DNA from: Riptortus pedestris | Lineage: Eukaryota; Arthropoda; Insecta; Hemiptera; Alydidae | Reading direction: 5' to 3' | Length of the DNA stretch: 64,000 bases | Assembly (NCBI GenBank): GCA_019009955.1 | Contig: CM032230.1 | Location: 130,314,501-130,378,500 of the forward strand | Part shown: one piece after another, positions 13,901-25,200 of the stretch | Position numbering within the stretch: position 1 is the first letter of the stretch | Layout: each line of letters begins with the position of its first letter | Program-made: the position numbers and the translations under genes | The notes under the pieces: model-generated | What the model saw: the letters and a program-made list of their open reading frames with translations, nothing else | Databases searched by the model: none | Told to the model about the DNA's origin: nothing

Positions 13901-15276
13901 GCCCAAACTGAGTTATTATTTTTAACTGATTTTAGGATTATTACTTAGGATTTTATTTAGCGAGTTTGTCACTAAATAAATTCCTATTGTCTAAATGGGA
14001 ATAAAACCCATGACTAGATTTACCAAGTATACTAAGACCACTTAACTCATATGGCTAACCAAAGCTCATTTTTAAGGAACTTTTCTTAATTCTTCCTAAA
14101 ATTCTTATCATGCAACTGCCTGATAGTAATTTCATATATACATGAGCTACAAATATCCATAAACTATCTTTATCTGATGTGGTTGTTGGTCACATAGGTT
14201 GAAATGAAACCGATCAGCTTGTCGTCCTTTTGGTAAAATTTATTACCTTTGTCAAGGCGAACTGAATATTGTTAAAAATCTGAATATTGAAATTAAATCC
14301 AAATGCTAAAAGAAATTTTTAAAAAAACTTTCGGTAAAGAGAGTCAAAGACAGAGTACAGCATCGAAATCAGATTGTAGAATATCCATAAACTTTCTTCT
14401 GGCTCCAGTTGAATCAGTCGAGATTCCATGGTCCACAATAAGATTTTCAATACGTTCAACGAGTTGAGCTTTGACCTTCTAACAGAAAATATTGTTCAAG
14501 AATATGTGAGTATAGACTGAACTTCAAAAAACCTTACACGCAAATGAACAGAATTTTTAAACTGTATTCAGAGGCATCTGAATATTCTTTTAATTTGAAG
14601 ACACTGACCTTGTGTGGAGAAAGGCAGGAAATTTGAGGTTCTAAAGTTTGTTTGAAATTAAGACATTGGAGACAGGGAGGTATCTCTGCAGTGATAGTAT
14701 CAATTTTTTCTTTTATATTTGTTGACCTTCGACCATAATTGTGCATTCTATTCTAATTTCCAATTCAATGTTCTATGAATTCATTTTTAAAATTTGACAA
14801 TAATCTAAATCACTTTTGATGATGGAAAATTCCCTTCGAAAAAGTTGTCCAATTACTTTATTTATTTTTTGGAAACAGTTACTTTCTGAGTTCCTGCTAA
14901 AAGACAGCTCACAGGTTTTGTCTCTGAAGGAACTTATTTTGTCATTAGGAATAAAATTGTCTTCCCATAACCCTATATGGGCCAGAAGGTATACTTAGTT
15001 TGAAATTGTAAATTAATAATTACAGTGGAACTAAAGATAAAACACTTGTGTGCTTATTAAAACATACCAATATTACTAATGCACTGGAACTCTAAATATA
15101 CTCGTAATTTTCAGACTAATACAATTCAACATGGAAGCAGCAAAAAATGCCTTGCGATATCGGAGAATAAACAGAAACTTATAATGGAAGACTGCAACCC
15201 GAGAGCAATGGAGCAGAGATGGAGGTTTGAAAATTTCAATTCTTCAAGGTTGTCCAACATGATCGAGCACAGCTAG
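4588..15276 (+). CDS. Polypeptide N-acetylgalactosaminyltransferase (Pgant9-like), 3' part; internal exons to stop
   Basis: Type II Golgi enzyme of family GT27 that starts mucin-type O-glycosylation by moving GalNAc from UDP-GalNAc to Ser/Thr. Exons read: 4588-4901, 6889-7071, 7557-7742, 7919-8047, then 8705-8815 or 9033-9137 (alternatives), 12749-12877, 15115-15276 (stop TAG). All junctions are GT/AG and keep frame. Visible family features: the metal-binding DSH (DxH) motif in [27 protein letters not shown], the Gal/GalNAc-T motif [27 protein letters not shown], then three ricin repeats with CLD/QxW-type motifs. The N-terminal membrane anchor, stem and first half of the catalytic domain are off the left edge, because the first exon seen begins in the middle of the catalytic domain. 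Assignment to the Pgant9 type rests on recalled similarity of the [12 protein letters not shown] region and on the paired alternative lectin exons known in Drosophila Pgant9. The family call is near certain, the paralogue call moderate. Confidence 0.93.
4902..6888. other. Pgant intron
   Basis: AT-rich with A and T runs. A short piece at 6430-6490 (GGCACTGATGATGGAGCCAG...) resembles repeats at 21265 and 46920. Nothing coding is seen. Confidence 0.7.
6889..7071 (+). CDS. Pgant exon: Gal/GalNAc-T motif
   Basis: Acceptor TTTTTCAG and donor GTAATT enclose 61 codons, phase 0 at both ends. The exon encodes [11 protein letters not shown], the [11 protein letters not shown] loop and WGGENLE, the conserved Gal/GalNAc-transferase motif that binds the acceptor and donor sugar. 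Confidence 0.92.
7557..7742 (+). CDS. Pgant exon: end of catalytic domain
   Basis: 62 codons, phase 0/0, between a TTACAG acceptor and a GTAAGA donor. It encodes [20 protein letters not shown], with the conserved catalytic-domain His of SHVGH, and then LAEVWMDEY. Confidence 0.92.
7919..8047 (+). CDS. Pgant exon: linker between catalytic and lectin domains
   Basis: 43 codons, phase 0/0, from a TTCTACAG acceptor to a GTATGC donor. It encodes [36 protein letters not shown] and ends in ASGE, the usual lead into the ricin-type lectin domain. Confidence 0.92.
8705..8815 (+). CDS. Pgant alternative exon A: lectin alpha repeat, basic version
   Basis: 37 codons, phase 0/0, acceptor ATAG and donor GTTAAA. 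Encodes [14 protein letters not shown], the loop [17 protein letters not shown] and ends GGNQ. The following exon supplies YW, completing the QxW motif of ricin repeat alpha. The loop is rich in Lys/Arg/His. It is a homologue of exon B 217 bases downstream, and only one of the two fits a normal three-repeat lectin domain, so I infer mutually exclusive splicing. Confidence 0.88.
9033..9137 (+). CDS. Pgant alternative exon B: lectin alpha repeat, acidic/neutral version
   Basis: 35 codons, phase 0/0, acceptor TCTGCTAG and donor GTACTC. Encodes [19 protein letters not shown] then [16 protein letters not shown], the same repeat as exon A with CVDS for CLDS, AED where A has a Lys/Arg-rich stretch, and Gln/Gly-Gln where A has Lys. 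The family fit is exact at PVGL-PCH-GGNQ, so this is a real exon. The GTACTC donor is weaker than most in the gene. Confidence 0.88.
9138..12748. other. Long Pgant intron after the alternative exons
   Basis: 3.6 kb of AT-rich sequence with a poly-G tract. 11240-11380 resembles repeat fragments at 13430-13590 and 21510-21660 (TTGTGATTA.A.TACTTCCT). No further exon fits the lectin domain. Confidence 0.6.
9641..9661 (+). repeat. Poly-G tract in the Pgant intron
   Basis: A run of G broken by a single A (AATGGGGGGGGGGAGGGGGGCG). On the transcribed RNA it could form a G-quadruplex. It is about 500 bases downstream of alternative exon B. Confidence 0.85.
12749..12877 (+). CDS. Pgant exon: lectin beta repeat
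   Basis: 43 codons, phase 0/0. Begins [19 protein letters not shown] and ends [15 protein letters not shown]. It carries the W of the alpha-repeat QxW, the CLD motif and QLW of ricin repeat beta. Acceptor CTAATTAG, donor GTAATG. Confidence 0.92.
12878..15114. other. Last Pgant intron
   Basis: Contains the repeat fragment at 13360-13600 and the old SINE at 13890-14067. Small open frames at 14534-14998 show no family signal. Confidence 0.6.
13890..14067 (-). repeat. Old SINE copy
   Basis: Reverse-complement remnant in which the tRNA-like head (ATGGCTAACC...GGTTTACC-like blocks) and the TTATTTAGTGAC region are recognisable but heavily mutated. Confidence 0.6.
15115..15276 (+). CDS. Pgant last coding exon: lectin gamma repeat and C-terminus
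   Basis: 53 codons plus TAG after a TTTTCAG acceptor. Encodes [17 protein letters not shown], the MEDCNP turn and QRWRFENFN, that is the CLx and QxW motifs of ricin repeat gamma, followed by a short tail ending in MIEHS. The reading frame closes where GALNT proteins normally end. Confidence 0.92.
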   Translation, partial: TNTIQHGSSKKCLAISENKQKLIMEDCNPRAMEQRWRFENFNSSRLSNMIEHS

Positions 15277-16687
15277 TGCCTAGAGTGCGATGGCTACGAC
15301 TGGCCTGGGCTGATCGGGCAACAATTACCTACCGACCTACGCCATCGCAACACCCTCTGATTTGACGACTTCTTCAAAAAGTAGACGATTATTTAAAGTG
15401 TCTGAAGCAATTGAAATTATAGCGGTTTTCAAACTAAACTGTATCTAATTAACATTCCTTCAGTGTTCAAAGTCTCGATGAAAGAAAAGTAGATGAATGA
15501 GCACTTCATTATATGATTGAGTTATAATATTATTTTCTGTTAAGCACTAAGTGTATATACATGTATATCAAAGAATTGTTATAGATAATATATAAAGTTA
15601 AATATGAGTAAATATATATTTACGAATGAGACAAAAATAGGATCATTATCATGGAACAAAAATTTGAAAAATACATCTTCCCTTAAACTAAGAAAAATTT
15701 GAACATAGTTACTATCATTTGTATAAAAAAAAAATATGTATGTATCTTAGGCTGTGAACATCAAACATATGTATTTTATGCTTGTTCAATTTATTTAAAT
15801 GTATTGTCCATTCTTGTATTTGAATTTGGGAGTATGCTAAGTGAGATTGTATGAATGAAATTAAATCTTATCTTAGGCCTTGCAATACAGATTCCGCTGT
15901 AATTTAGGCAGTACGATATACTTCTTTCTGCTCTAAATCCCTTTCAGTATCTGTGGTGACTATAGAAGCTAATAATATATTTTCGTATTAATTAATTAGT
16001 TGTTACTTGATCGATAAATTCCTGTTTAGAAGCATTATCATAAATAATTTAGATTAGATGCTAGCATTTCATAAGATAAAAAGTCTTTTCTTACCAATGC
16101 ATTCCTTTTGTGCTCAATTTAATTTAAATTACCAGAATTTTTTAGTATTAATTTTAAGATTATATACCCTCTACTTGAGGCTGTTAATTTATTCCTTTTT
16201 TTTTTTCTTTTCGCTACATTCCAATAATACAATGAATAAAACTTTATTTATAAGATTTTTTAAGACTTCTTTTAAAAGTTGGTAAAATTTACTTAAAATA
16301 AAATTACCTAGATGGTGGTGGTTCATTGCCAATCACTAATGTTAAAATTTTGAATGTATGTAAATATGTATAGTATACATATCATTATAATATAAATATA
16401 TATATTGAGTCATATCTTCTGGATATCAAAGACATATCCCATTACTATTATATTCTGTAAATTAAAATTTATTGTTGCCAAATTAAAGTTAGATAATTAA
16501 ACAAATTTTTTTTGTTATGTTTGTTTTATCATAGTAGATGTTATATAAAGTCTTTTCTGTATTATATAGTTTATATATGTAAAAATAAATTAATATAATT
16601 TATAAGTAAATTTTAAGGAATGTGCCTTGTAAAAAATAAGACATTCTCTTGTCTTCAATGTTTTTTAATCTATTTTATGTTAGCAGC

Positions 16688-17211
16688 TAATAATCTTTTG
16701 AAAATATCATTTTCTATGTTCTTGAATTATGCAGGTCCAAATGTTTATATGGAATCCAATGCATTTTACCCACTTTTTGTAGGCAAGGTATTACAGAAAA
16801 TGGAATTTGTATTGGTTAAATAACAATAGTTTTTAATTCTGATCATTTTTATACATAAAAAAATGCTAGAAAGAAGATAATAGAGTTTTATTACCTTTCC
16901 TCATTCATTTTTCAGATACAGCATCATTTAAAGAAATGCCTTTAACCCATAATAATCTTTTGAAAATATCATTTTCTATGTTCTTGAATTATGCAGGTCC
17001 AAATGTTTATATGGAATCCAATGCATTTTACCCACTTTTTGTAGGCAAGGTATTACAGAAAATGGAATTTGTATTGGTTAAATAACAATAGTTTTTAATT
17101 CTGATCATTTTTATACATAAAAAAATGCTAGAAAGAAGATAATAGAGTTTTATTACCTTTCCTCATTCATTTTTCAGATACAGCATCATTTAAAGAAATG
17201 CCTTTAACCCT
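16688..17211. repeat. 262-bp tandem duplication, apparently identical copies
   Basis: The block TAATAATCTTTTGAAAATAT...GCCTTTAACCC occurs at 16688-16949 and again at 16950-17211 with no difference I could find. Lies between the 3' ends of the Pgant and unrecognised genes. Confidence 0.85.
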
Positions 17212-17334
17212 TTCCTTGCGCAAAGCCACTATAGTTGGTTAAGGAGTTTTAATGATTTTTTTAAAAAAATAATATTATTTTATTTATTGTAATTTATTAA
17301 TGTGATATGCAATTGAGAGAGCTTGCAGCTAAAA

Positions 17335-17490
17335 AGAAAAATCTGAACCACAGAAGCTGCGTAATCTAAACAGATTTCCCACGCAAATTGTGGCTTTCAA
17401 AATGTACCAGACAAACAAGAAAGATCGAACAGATATATATGATATCATTAGTATAATCTCAATAGCTGATTTCTCTTAAGAGAAATCTAC
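17335..17490 (-). mobile_element. Short MITE-like remnant
   Basis: Contains AACAGATTTCCCACGC and ATAGCTGATTTCTCTTAAGAGAAATC, the two family ends brought within 150 bases by internal deletion. Confidence 0.55.
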
Positions 17491-17886
17491 ATAAAAAAAA
17501 TATAAAACAAGAAAACAAATGAATAATAGTACTAATGTAGCAAAAGGTTTCCTGTAGCCAACATTTTGCACATAAAATAAATCCAACTAATCAGTAACAA
17601 TTAGCTATTTAAAATACATGGTTTTTGAAATTTAGAGATCACAGATATCACATGAAGATAATTTAATGCACCATCAGTCTTACCTGTGACAGGGATTCCA
17701 ATGAAGATTTTGACAAGAAGGGAAATTTATATTGAGCTGATATCTCTGAGCTACGTTATATAATTGCATGGAATCGAATAACTATCTCTATCTAGTTTTC
17801 AGTTTATCATCTAATGTCCTGTGATTTCAAAGAATTAGGGATACATTATAGCAAGATGCAGGTGTTCTTTTACGTGAAATAATTAT

Positions 17887-18110
17887 TTAAGACCTAAAGT
17901 TTATTTTACTTCGTATTTCTCTTTGAATTTTTCTCTTTTGTTTTGAGCCTGATTTGTTAGGTCGTTTGAAATTGGCTTTTTGATTCTCATGAAAATAATT
18001 TATTATTTCATTCTCCACGTTCTCTTTTTTTGTTACTTCGAAGTCCACAAAACTCTTATATATGTTTTTCTTCCTTGATGCTTTACATAAAGTTGGATCC
18101 GGAATATAAC
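17887..18110 (-). CDS. Last coding exon of the unrecognised gene
   Basis: Acceptor TATTTCAAG, 74 codons, stop TAA at 17889-17887. Encodes YIPDPTLCKASRKKNIYKSF, then a Lys/Arg/Asn-rich tail. The preceding exon (19820-19679) ends KRDLYINRFVNSFYFG and joins in phase with a split Gly codon. Confidence 0.8.
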
Positions 18111-19930
18111 CTTGAAATAGAAAAAAGAAAATGAACTTTTTCTTTTGTGAGTATTTTAAATAATTTTATATTTTCAATTTATTAAAATTAAATATTATCT
18201 CAAAAATAACTATAATTCTATTTTCAAAGTAAAATCAAATCTTCAACACACAACCAGCACGAGAAAAGCATGGTGCAATTAAGTTTCTCAAAACAAGATT
18301 GTCGATAGCAACCACAGTCTCACTCATTGAGAGTCAATGTCACAGCTAATAAAAAAATCTGTCTGCAAAAACTAAACATATTTCCCACGATCTGGTATAT
18401 GACACACTTATAATCTCAACTCACCATCTTCTATATTCCCCCCGTAATAAAGAGGTCTATGTAAACAGGAATCAAATTATCAGCTGGATATGAAATTTTA
18501 AGTGAATCGTGAGCTCGTAGGGAAAATCGCATGAGTGGGAGTAGGAGTTTTCCTAAGAGTGAATATTAAAAAATTCAAATATCTCAGTTAATGTTAGATA
18601 ACAGAAAGCATTCATAGTGCAAAATTTAGAGGAAATCAAATTTGAAATAAGATTGCATATATAACATTTTTCGATTCAATTCACAATAATTAAGATAATA
18701 CAAATTTTTGGTTTTCTTCCCTTCTAAATCCCCCCTCCTTCCACATGTTTCAATTACCTCCATTAGCAGATATAGCCTTTATTTGATTGCGTGAAATGGT
18801 AAAATGTTGAATATGGTATTGCATAAAAAAAATCTTGTAGTCAAGAAAGTAAAATCCAAAATGATATTCACATGTTCAATGAAAACAATTTTTGGTATTT
18901 AAGCTTGGCTTAAAACATTTCAAGGTATATTAGCTTATTGTTAATATATGAGGGGTTTTAATGAGGGCTCGAAACTAAAAAAAAATGCAAATATCTTGGA
19001 TAATATTCGAGATAGACAAAAATTGTATAAACCATTTATTACAAATTAAATTTGCAACAAGACTCATTTGATCCTATACAAATTTCTAATCTGACTGATA
19101 ATATTGGCAATATTTTGAATTTTTGATTTCCCCTCCTCTAAACTCCCCTCCAACTGTTCCAAATCCAGCCATTATGGAACTAGATCTTCAGTTTTGCATA
19201 AAATATTTTAATATTGAACATCCATTTGTTGGTTGAACAAAGATCAAACAAAAATTGTGACAATATTTGTCACAATTGTTGTACAGCTGTCTGTACATTT
19301 CAATTTAGTTTTATTATTAGATGTGTTTTCCTAACCAAAGCAAATATCAAATAGCCCAGTAATGCCGGTAATAATAATAGTAATAGTATGAAAGAAAGAT
19401 AATCTCTCAATACTTATTTAACTAGCTGGAGCATTTATTGATGGTATGTTCAGACATATTTAGTTCTTACTCCCATTAATACCTCTGTTCAAGGTCAAAT
19501 AAGTAATTACTTTAGTTTTAGGATAATCCAAAAACTTATTAATGAACAGACTTAAACTAATGAGTCCTCAGAATCTTCTACAAATATTTGTAGAGGACAA
19601 GGCCTTTTTATTTGGATTAATTGGTTTTTCTACCATCCAGCATCTCAGGATCAATCACTCTTTTGTAATTATACTCACCTCCAAAATAGAAACTGTTCAC
19701 AAAGCGATTGATGTAGAGGTCTCGTTTCCATTTAAAATCGTGGACATCATATATCGGTGCTTCAGCCTCCAGTGGCGAGATATAAGGTACTTTGGTCTTT
19801 GTGAACTCAGGCCGAACAGCCTAAAAAAACATCATATAGACCAGTTATTAGTAAATTACTTTATTAATCATCCTGTTTCATTGATGAACTCGTTATCTTA
19901 TAGGTATAAGTAGTTTTATTTTTTGTATTG

Positions 19931-19989
<59 letters not shown>

Positions 19990-22161
19990 TCCCTACCTAA
20001 ATTCTCTTCACACTCCTGCATTTGTCAATTTTTTCATGTACATTTATCGATGCATGAACCTTGTTATCAATGACCCACTGCATTTATCTAGAATTCTCTA
20101 TGTTCAGAAATATTACACACTATTCACCACCAAAACACCATATCATGAATATAAATGCCTTAAGTAATAATTACAAAAATACCTTAGTATTATAAAGTTT
20201 TCTGTCCTCAGTGTAATCTTCCTTAGGGACATGCTCTCTATGGAAACAGTCATAACATATGACACGGTTTTCACTGAAAATGTAATAAAAACTTTTAAAT
20301 ATTGATTGCTGAAATCAGAATAGTTTAAAATCATCTTCTTTTAGTTTAAAATCCTATTATAAAAAGTTATAATTATAACAAAGTAGCCCCTCCCCATTAG
20401 TGTGCCACAGTTGCCCATTTTAAAAACTGATGGAGGACTATTTTCAAGGACATTCTACTATTAAACAACTACCACACTTTTTGAAAATTAAAAGAAAAGA
20501 CAATATATTTTAATGGGATTTCTATTCATTACAACTATTTAAAGATGTGCATGATAATACCAAAATAATTCCTCCATAAATGATAATGGATTGTCCAAAT
20601 ACTGAAGATCCTGCTCATTAGGTAATCGAATGAATGCAAAAAAATGAATGTATTTAAGACAAGCTTCTTACAGTAGGTCTGGTAGGGAATACATATATGT
20701 ACAAACAATTTGTACATTTCAAATTGATAATAAAGTAAAAAAAAATCTGATTTGGGCACATGACTTCCTTAAACATACTCCTAATACATTAACTAAACAA
20801 AATGTAAGGTTGCATTTCATTTGAATTTATTTTGTTTATGTCTCCAATATCTCCGTTCCAATGCATTGGATCAAACAATGCCACAGATTATAATTTATAG
20901 ACTTTTTTTGATAAACAAAGAGGACTGTATACAGTAAGTAGGATGATAGAATTGGCTACGCTTCCACTGTAACAATTTATTAAAACGGCAGAGCGTTTTC
21001 GATGCAGTGCATCATCCACCATAAACCAATAGTTACTATCTCTATTAAAATATTTTAGATAAGGGGTAAACTCGATAACATATTACAATAAAAACTATCT
21101 TTCTTAGAACTAAATAACATATAAAACTTTTCATATATCAACATGCAATTTTTTTTGTTATTAAATTAAGTGAGTACATGTAGGACATTAAAACTATCAA
21201 TCGAGTTTACCCCTTATCTAAAATATTTTAATAGAGATAGTAACCATTGTTTTGGTGTGTCAACAGGGCACTGACGATGATGCACTGCATCGAAAGCGCT
21301 TTGCGGTTTCACTAAATTGTTATAGTGGATGCGTAGCCAATTCTTTCATCCTACCTACATTAGAAGTCACTTCCACCTGCCAGAACACTAATTCAGGACT
21401 GTATACATGTTTTTTAATATCTAATAGGTACAAAGAAATTTGTAATTTTTTATATCCCCTTTTCCTTAGGAGGGTGTAAACTAGACAGTATGCCAGGCTT
21501 AAATATGAAAATTCAACATTCCAAGGCAAATAATTTTTGAGTTATACGAGATACGAACATTTTCAGGCTGGCCAAGACAAGATATGTCAAGTCTCAAATG
21601 AATTTGTTAAATTAATAATAAACATTAAACTAGTGAATTTTTGTATTCTAACAGTCCAATTTTAATTACTTACACCATGTAGTAATACTTGGGATCTACA
21701 GGAAATGTACAGAAAAGGCAGAAGATATTTTTGTTTGAAAGCTTAGTGGATAATGTTGCCCGTCTTTTTATAAATCCTCTTCCTAGATAGCGTGAGCCTC
21801 TTTTATCACATTCTATCTTAATTCTTAATGGTGCCTTCTTCTTTAATAAAGATCCACAGACTTTAACAGATACAGAACTGGAAAAAAAAAAACCTTTTTG
21901 TAATTGAAGCATGGGCATTAAGATAAAAACTACTTCAAAAAGTAAAATTATTTAAAATTAAGTAAATTAAAGGGCTCTAGGTAATTCTTAAATTAAAGGC
22001 TTAGGTAATTCTTCGGTAACTATATCTTTAAATGGGTTCATTTTAATTCTCCATCTGCCATCTTATCTGTAACAGCCTATGCAGCATAAATTGGCTTTCT
22101 AAATACTTTGCTTGTACTATATAATTCAAAATTACCCTAACTATATTTGGTTAGTTTTATA

Positions 22162-22208
<47 letters not shown>

Positions 22209-25200
22209 CAATTCCTGAGTGGAAATCAAGCCTCTTCCCTTAATAGTCAAAATCATTACGACCAGTACCATAACTCATGTGCAGCATTAAAAAAGATAAA
22301 TAAATTAAATAAAAAAAGGATTTAAAACAATATTTTTTTTTAAAAACAATTTTTACAATTACAACTGTATGAGTGCTGTATAGCCAGATAATAGTACAGG
22401 TACTTCTGTGAGCATATTACTAATTGTTGGAATACTATGAATCCCCCCTCCTATGTCTTACAATTTGTTCCCACAGAATGAGCAAGAAACATTCCATTGA
22501 CCTAGCAGTCACACATAGAAGGTTTTGAATGCTATAGAATATGCTAGATTTGACAGATATACAGCTGGTTTGGCCAAGAACTATTCAAGAAATATTTTAT
22601 CTAAATCACCTTGAAATTTGAAAATTCAGTTTAGGAGATTTATTTGTAAACCATTATTATATTTTGAGGTTACCAATGACAACAAAAAGTCTCAAAGGTG
22701 GTACATAAATTAAGTAGATTTTTAAGGTGTGAAACAGGAAAAAATAATCCACAATAAAAATACAAAGGCCAAGTCAAAATACTCTTAACAAGAGAGTTTG
22801 CTTTATATCTATGTATTTATATCTCTTATGAACTAAATTAATAAACAATCTAGTTACCTTCTGTTTTCCTTTTTCGAAGAATCTTGATGAGTAAGTAGGG
22901 GCCAACGTTGAATATTGTAATGCCAAGGAGCAGGAACCTTCATCTGTTCTTGAGGCACTGTTAGCCTTCCACCATGAAGGACATAGTGTGCTGGTGTCCG
23001 GAACTAAATATAAAAAAAATAATTTTTGTATATTTTAATGGAATGAAAATAAAGATTATATTAATCAGAAAAACTGAATATTTTGAAGAAACTAAACTAG
23101 ACAGCAAGTATATATCAACTGTGGTTAAATGATCTTAATTTTAGCTTTTACGTTGTGTAGTGATTTTTAATAATACAAAAAAGAACTTCAATATAAATTT
23201 GAAATTAGCCCTATGTTGAGTGGCACTGTCTATTATATAGACTGGTTTCTGCAAGCATTTGTTATGTCTGATTTTAATGTAAAAACTAGACGAACCTTGG
23301 CTAGAAAATATATCAGCAGATAGTGTTGATATTTTGGTACCAAATGATGAGAATGTTCAAAAAGCAATTGCTGAGAAATGGAGAAAATGTCAAGTCTTAG
23401 CTGCAGAATTGAAAGATCTCTACAAATTGAAATCAGTCAGATTCATTGAAATTGTTATTTAAACAAACTAAATATTGACTAAAAATACTGTGAACAGTAT
23501 TGAATATTTAAATTGTCTTGAAAAGTTAATTTGTCAATCTCAAAAATCTGTTAACTCTCAGGATTGTAAGAAAATTCATGAATAACCAATAAAGTAACCC
23601 TTTTTACCGGTTGGGAAAAAATCCCCCAGTTAATAAGATTTCCAGAAAACTGAGAATAAACCCCCATTACAATAATATAATAATTAGTACTTGCTACTAT
23701 AAAATGGCATAAAAGTGCTGAGTGTGACTTATAAGTTCACAGATAGACTTAGAAGTATTCGGTTTTCTCATTCCACAACAATTCTGACAAGAATATTAAT
23801 ATAGTTTGTGGTCTTAAGTTTGGTTATCAGTAATACACAAAGTATACTGAGGTTAGTTGTTTAGGACAAATTCATGAACATACTCCAAACCAAGAATTGT
23901 TTCAGTCATTAGAAATGAAAAATGTGAAATTACTAAAAAATAAATCAGTGAACAGACACTAGTTACAATTTCATATATATTTAAGAGGGAAATTAAACCT
24001 GATTAAGACCTCCAAAGGGGAAATATCATTTGACAGACCCTGAAGGTAGCATAATGACGGCTGAAATTGAATTTGATTTTCAAAATATCTCGTAGTAAAT
24101 AGTACCATATGACGAATGAATTAGTCTTTTAGAAATTAGCCCCAAAACAAACTTTTGATTATAACAAAGAAACCTCTTATTTATTTTTTTATGATTATGA
24201 TAGTGTATGTGATTTTTTGTGTATTATATGAACATTAAAATATATATTTTGTAAGTTAGGAATATACTTAAGATCAACAGCTTGAAAGGGACTATGCTAC
24301 CCCAACCCAAATCCGTCTCAATAAGGGATATCAAAAATAGTAAATACATTTTGTTGATATCTCCATTTATGAAGGATTAAAAAGAAAAAACCTTGATGAG
24401 TAGTCCCTCAATAGCTTACTTCCCTTAAGGAAAATCTGATGACATATATATCTATATATATATATAAAATTGTAACCTCTGTCTGTACATTGATTTTTTT
24501 CGCGAAATTTCACGATAACTTTTCGTTTCACATGTCATAGACACCATAACTGCATTTTGTTTCTTTGGTGTCTGTTTGTTTGTTTGTTTGTTTATTTGTT
24601 TGTTTGTTTGTTACCTTTTCATGCATAAACGGCTGAACCGAATTTTATGAAACTTGGTATGTATATTACTACTAACCCAACTTAGACTTTAGGCTATATT
24701 AAAATTCTCTGAGACGAACAGGAGTGGGGGTTATAAGGGAAGCCAGAAATTAAAAATAGGGATATTTCGTTTCCTATTAGTTTTTCGGCAAATATGAACA
24801 TAATAAAAGTTGTTTAGTTTGTTATTTAGAGTAACGTTTGTTATATACACTTTTTTCGTATACCGAATTATAAACGAGATATACGCTAAAACCTATAGCG
24901 GAAGGGAACAATTTTATTTGGGACAAAAGATCCAACCGAACTAAATAAAACTCGGTATGTGTATTAGCAGTGAGGCCTTCATTATAATAAGCCATACCAA
25001 CATTTCTATGGACGGGCAGGAGTGGGGGTTATAAGGAAGCCTGAAATTAAAAATAGCGATATTTCGTTTCCTATTGGTTTTTCCGCAAATATAAACATAA
25101 CAAAAGTTGTTTATTTTGTTATTTGGAGTAACTTTTGTTATATACACTTTTGTGTTATACCTAAGTATAAATGAGTTATACATTAAAACTTTAGCGGGCA

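Larger units (their letters stand above)
15277..17886. other. 3' UTR and tail-to-tail intergenic region
   Basis: Holds the 3' UTRs of both converging genes (several AATAAA, for example about 16234), the 262-bp duplication, a partial TTAACCCTTTCC repeat at 17207-17240 and a MITE remnant. Exact poly(A) sites cannot be set from sequence. Confidence 0.6.
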
